The position numbers and the translations under genes are program-made. Positions 7,501 to 8,697 of a stretch of 8,697 nucleotides of DNA are shown in pieces. Each line of letters starts with the position of its first letter. Positions within the stretch are counted from its first letter, which is position 1. The notes below the pieces were generated by a model. It saw only the letters and a program-made list of their open reading frames with translations. It ran no database searches and was not told the DNA's origin. This stretch comes from Spirochaetota bacterium (GTDB taxonomy: Bacteria > Spirochaetota > UBA4802 > JAFGJZ01): contig JAEWVL010000165.1 of assembly GCA_023396665.1 (NCBI GenBank), forward strand, positions 1 to 8,697. Direction: 5' to 3'.

Positions 7501-8697
7501 GGCATAGTTGAGTTTTCGACAAACTCCATTAACTGTTCAGATTCACGAAGCTGGTCTCCCGCCCTTTTTTTGCTGAAATGCCGCAGCATCAGAACCTGGA
7601 TCTGCCAGGCCTCTTCATCCGAAGACCCGCTCATAATATTCCGGATGTTTTCTGAAGTCAATTCGCCGAAAGTGACATCAAGCTTCGCAAGCTCGAACCG
7701 GATTTCCGCAGCATTATCAAAATCAGGATACCGGACAAGCAGATCGTTGTATTTGGCTCTTCGTGTCTCCTGTGCTGTCAAATAGTGTTCTGCAATATCC
7801 TCAAGGAGCACCGGCTTGAAATATTCAGAAACAAGCTGTTCTCCGTCCTCAAGAACAGAAACTGAAGACGTCTTCTGCCCTTCACGCACACAATAATTGT
7901 ATATTACCGACCTGTACTCATTTTCTCCGGCATCCTTCACGTAATCGCTGAAAAGACGCTCGGCAATTGCGAAGTCTTCTGCATTATTTGAACGAAGGGA
8001 ATCAATATACGCGTTTTTCAGAGCCTTGGTTGTATACCGCACCGATTCGTTATCAGTCTTGTCGCCAAAGAAGTAATAAACCCGGGCCAAGGCCAGCGCA
8101 TAGCGCTCATAATCATTATACTGCACAAGATAGCGCTGGGCGATCTGATACTGTTCTTTGGCACTCGCTCTTTTCGGAATAACTCCGTAATCGGGTATAA
8201 CGTTCAGATTGATATTGGATGCTATCTGCTGGGAAAAGATAATTACCCCGGTAAAATTGGATACACCGGTCTCCACGTCTTTTGTTGTGTAGACGGGAAA
8301 CCACTTCGCGCCGAAACATGATCCCGAATAAAAAGTCAATGGATACTCATGTTTTAACGTCAAATCTTTATAATACAAAATAGAATTATCTTTTAGATCA
8401 ACCACTTTGTCTTTGTTCGAATCGCGATCGATAATCGTATATGATATTCTGGTCGAATCCTTAATGAAACAGGGATACATCTCAACGGCAGTCGTATCTG
8501 TCAGTTGGGTTTCGATTCTGGTCTGCAAATCAATTTCATACACGTCACCGTTGTTATCGGGGTTTCTGTAAGATATATAAATGATCTTCTTGTTATCGGG
8601 AGAGAAGCCGGGATGAGCCGCACCGGCTGTCGTTAACTGCACTTTGTTTTTTCCGTCACGATCACAAATCCACAGATTATCCGTCTTCTCTGGACCT
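1536..8697 (-). CDS. Giant propeller-TPR-CHAT-TPR-CHAT protein, 5' end outside window
   Basis: At least 2386 residues, ending at a TAA at 1538-1536. The frame stays open to the window edge: the GTG at 8642 is internal, because the 18 codons before it complete a PD40 repeat (NLWICDRDG, then QLT, then PGFSPDNKKI). Numbering below starts at 8642. Residues 1-150 are the final TolB/PD40-like propeller blades. Residues 158-1250 are mostly helical; the best TPR-like pairs lie near 696-727, 734-768, 780-814, 822-854, 951-983 and 1137-1175. Residues 1355-1575 are CHAT-like. Residues 1595-2070 are helical again, with TPR-like pairs near 1856-1892, 1895-1930 and 1938-1969. Residues 2080-2368 are a C-terminal CHAT domain. 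I see no transmembrane segment; any signal peptide would be outside the window. TPR-CHAT proteins are usually proteases or their relatives, but the dyad appears lost here, so I infer a scaffold or sensor. Cellular location is unknown; the propeller hints at the periplasm. The gene overlaps the next one by one base. Confidence 0.9.
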   Translation of the reverse strand, partial: GPEKTDNLWICDRDGKNKVQLTTAGAAHPGFSPDNKKIIYISYRNPDNNGDVYEIDLQTRIETQLTDTTAVEMYPCFIKDSTRISYTIIDRDSNKDKVVDLKDNSILYYKDLTLKHEYPLTFYSGSCFGAKWFPVYTTKDVETGVSNFTGVIIFSQQIASNINLNVIPDYGVIPKRASAKEQYQIAQRYLVQYNDYERYALALARVYYFFGDKTDNESVRYTTKALKNAYIDSLRSNNAEDFAIAERLFSDYVKDAGENEYRSVIYNYCVREGQKTSSVSVLEDGEQLVSEYFKPVLLEDIAEHYLTAQETRRAKYNDLLVRYPDFDNAAEIRFELAKLDVTFGELTSENIRNIMSGSSDEEAWQIQVLMLRHFSKKRAGDQLRESEQLMEFVENSTMPEPGKKRYAAVCAYIGANERFSASDTQKAEQLVSEALALCERRGPVFYRSAVLKADISRVEQRDDEEVFLNEAATAYDPLWRQSDYADVVRRLIAIYEDKGTAFERENKYAKAIDVYEKYADFLVFLRSSSDASFTDLYNEYGTRAHILYIDAYYKRHKESFASLDNLEAKYLKNLKKARRSFDKAYMYAVGYIYAKKGVHLDSALAEEEDLSEIERGSTEKTAPLNEESIAKAFRDSVDSLDWSLFIDEEFSDATLLKGWILQFIDERRQQGEDADTALYRAINKHFPEYLLEQNRDMYERAIELTNELKHPEKEGNLYLNHANTCFMLTQYPDALRSYQAAKKYKTRFSSQTEEALFYFHYGYCFWQTGNIASARDEFARTVQIYKNLGGGTITRKYAPQIAKLYLYFALFDQLEEKYASAIRWYQSVLDIDEQYDIGVDRARHMQEIAYCLKEMRQYDEALSQIARTDRVLQDYSDKPRTHKLSFYMYGFPVFRIDLGHNNAVIGGAQLNRELDTYTKRLYNYVMREEIYSYKNDVSSLVDVQKRKIAWLKSDSNREKNYKIYNDARSTALNNLAITYFRMRDYEKAEKSLREAWSFAESKGDTEGIFQTIQNLTNFYAHLLEKNDPYLSDPAKVLGDFIKQIQKYRADYEKKKYASAKESLKKTNKEKGLPEPTPEDYLVLQEKIRRDAERVYYLIDINQSILDYYRAELLTKSYNAQAAPRDGYIVYNRNREAFSLYARSARVFESAMDYKKVSNRMKVKLLLNASICKQRMGALKEAYLLLGKAEELATKFNLNDQLFDTYQREAYFSEDNRSVLDINMADVLGYYEKAAELVSGFPQLYYGKQSDINDMYDRYVKLLMKTSKPEKIVSVREDRRKINLINQVFAAGPVFSIDEDGDRFMQTSYLINEYRTLHDYMVERLEGGAKLTSSDIKTTIGKMESVRNTIKQLNQDASLFSTFVLMEKTGKIDVPRGTAIIDFAYSGSTLSTWVISNRGVQQKSYETPSPREVLAKLIADVRKNNPGVFVLVDEQAFSLPGASVSVSGPVFYIMSLSDIRFINGERTSFAGKLLVVNSPIDEQLETENLALTEYTAVADNSNDSTQLSRRILAGELRPSLTVQKYIPGSFDRQVTLLYYSALYSGGTNYLLYRGAPSIPVSGGSIALEGIADYSELNQSLFPVNGFMSFRRGGSVVTDEEQKVSIRQNLLADYNNALLQGREADALYALSQWKELSADSPDDRARYLLFASKIDDMKCDPAAAFNRLMPLRSADLTDADLKTQLESYRLYYQFRMGNQQRILAHLQSIREDDPYRLTNDYSFYQSLADGIVKGVIPVSVSGQFSIEAERLLSLLFNYHMLAGNRQKAASVVESLNTDRLYEFEYLMINAFFPQNGLASGVRSDRAKKILEMNTIGSTAALQVAFKDAAERNGAYDIYSRYALLSFIRRLGDINRSAMVNLVVNASNIQTFIPSTGALENLIVYREIGLLYRKLHMYTVAQQVNNEGLTLASQSGVALARFGYSLEKAEVACIEKKYSEARTILSSLASSVNSLQTDSELSNKYHLLSAEVALRTNRRADLLAALANCSQTKELLRRHALVLESELAATEGGNPDGAFADIVKLLNNGSNLLYHCTRCDLIDHALSLYEGALARESNSMAALSVSEMRRIITLTDYLYRGNEARQVSVSENFPINRIQSMLPDGSAVLVCTQSDDDLLFYVVNSSDVSVHVIESGFTKYSSLQETLNSRLISLSSVDTVKMQYDALLSGIIDIVRSYDILYCVLDSSVSSLPIEIMGQPESLYEKTNVLFLPNLSSALEERRRAPGNSVALVQNATPDYIDSIEVLAIRESGLQITNETQHDFVHVQRGVYYDEVSGRSYLEDAEYQNVLGDYSVVFFSFDNPQMLDYSSLAAGLFDKNVTGVIINKSQVRDVNSAIVTKNFYKSIRSGTSLDSSFYNARLLLYRNLKYEHPSYWLYNRLYVSGFAGN
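1539..2405 (-). other. C-terminal CHAT domain, predicted inactive
   Basis: Residues 2080-2368 follow the CHAT layout: 'PDGSAVLVC', 'DLLFYVV', then 'ILYCVLDSSVSSLPIEIM' with the LP turn at 2171-2172, 'VLFLPNLSSAL' (2188-2198) for the PS strand, and 'VALVQNATP' for the LVVGNP strand. The tail is diagnostic: GVIINKSQVRD, then FYKSIRSG (2322-2329), then AR-LLLYRN, then HPSYW (2351-2355). CHAT proteases use a His in an 'HG' motif and a Cys in an 'LSAC' motif. Here the His strand reads YSVVFFSFDN (2273-2282) and only about 18 residues separate it from the tail, leaving no room for the Cys strand. Substrate or partner binding is the likely remaining role. Confidence 0.72.
3918..4580 (-). other. First CHAT-like domain, internal, degenerate and incomplete
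   Basis: Residues 1355-1575 show the front half of a CHAT domain. A 'P-x-G-T-A-I-I-D' strand leads to 'LSTWVIS', then a strand 'FVLVDEQAFSLPG' matching the CHAT 'dg-x-L-x-x-LP' turn, then 'YIMSLSDI' in place of the usual 'PS' strand, then 'KLLVVNSP', which resembles the 'LLVVGNP' strand. The strand that normally carries the His motif is probably VTLLYYSALYSGG (1515-1527), which has no His. No LSAC-type Cys strand and no HPYYW-type tail follow; TPR-like helices begin soon after 1590. Assignment rests on pattern reading only. Confidence 0.55.
5103..6575 (-). other. TPR-rich helical region preceding the first CHAT-like domain
   Basis: Residues 690-1180 contain several helix pairs with TPR spacing and the characteristic small and aromatic residues. 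Examples are 'LNHANTCFMLTQYPDALRSY', 'ALNNLAITYFRMRDYEKAEK' and 'QEIAYCLKEMRQYDEAL'. A very charged, probably coiled-coil stretch (about 1025-1075, rich in K, E and Y) interrupts the array. TPRs bind protein partners; in TPR-CHAT proteins they lie directly N-terminal to the CHAT domain, as here. More degenerate helical repeats extend upstream to about residue 158. Confidence 0.75.
8192..8697 (-). other. TolB/PD40-like beta-propeller blades (C-terminal part of the propeller)
   Basis: Two clear repeats and a weaker third are visible. Each of the first two has a strand of the form 'NLWICD' or 'DVYEID', then 'QLT', then a segment ending in P-x-F with an 'FSPDNKKIIYIS' or 'FIKDSTRISYTI' strand, which is the PD40/WD40-like pattern of TolB and related proteins. 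The third begins at SILYYKDL, followed by PLTFYSG. More blades should lie upstream of base 8697. In known proteins this fold binds partners or ligands and is commonly exported; export of this protein is inferred, not seen. Confidence 0.78.
8388..8423 (-). other. EF-hand-like calcium-binding loop within the propeller
   Basis: Residues 74-85 (numbered from 8642) read DSNKDKVVDLKD. They fit the 12-residue EF-hand loop with D at position 1, N at 3, D at 5, D at 9 and D at 12, and the usual hydrophobic residue at 8. Position 6, normally Gly, is Lys. The loop sits between two propeller strands, as calcium loops do in several bacterial repeat proteins. Calcium binding is inferred from the pattern alone. 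Confidence 0.55.

Noticed and set aside
8640..8642. GTG at 8642 as the start of the giant protein
   Set aside because: The frame is open to the window edge, and the 18 upstream codons encode the front half of a PD40 repeat that continues directly across this codon.
1..8697. CRISPR array, tRNA, rRNA, insertion sequence, terminator or promoter
   Set aside because: No repeated spacer structure, RNA gene, transposase or strong hairpin followed by a T run was noticed, and the minus strand is coding throughout with no intergenic gap.

Overview
The window is almost wall-to-wall coding sequence on the minus strand: three co-directional genes joined by overlaps, with no intergenic gap. In transcription order (high to low coordinates) they are a giant multidomain protein whose start lies beyond base 8697, a response regulator fused to a SpoIIE/RsbU-type PP2C phosphatase, and a lipoprotein that runs off the window at base 1. 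The organism cannot be named from this. A moderate AT bias, long TPR/propeller proteins, a receiver-phosphatase and a Gram-negative-style lipoprotein would fit a spirochaete or another diderm bacterium, but that is a low-confidence guess.

8697-1536 (minus): at least 2386 residues. In order: the last blades of a TolB/PD40-type beta-propeller with an EF-hand-like calcium loop, a long TPR-rich helical region, a first CHAT-like domain, a second TPR-like helical region, and a C-terminal CHAT domain. Both CHAT domains keep structural landmarks of the fold but appear to lack the His/Cys protease dyad, so the protein looks like a scaffold or sensor rather than a protease.

1536-361 (minus): a 391-residue receiver domain, signalling coiled coil and PP2C phosphatase with the expected phospho-acceptor and metal-binding aspartates. 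Its ATG shares one base with the stop of the giant gene (TAATG).

392-1 (minus): at least 130 residues of a predicted lipoprotein with an LSSC lipobox, starting inside the 3' end of the phosphatase gene. It matches no family I recognise.

Inferred joint role: a translationally coupled signalling cassette in which a large TPR/pseudo-CHAT scaffold, a phosphorylation-controlled serine/threonine phosphatase (typical partners are anti-sigma-factor antagonists) and an envelope lipoprotein act together. No histidine kinase, anti-sigma factor, STAS protein, CRISPR array, RNA gene or mobile element is visible here.
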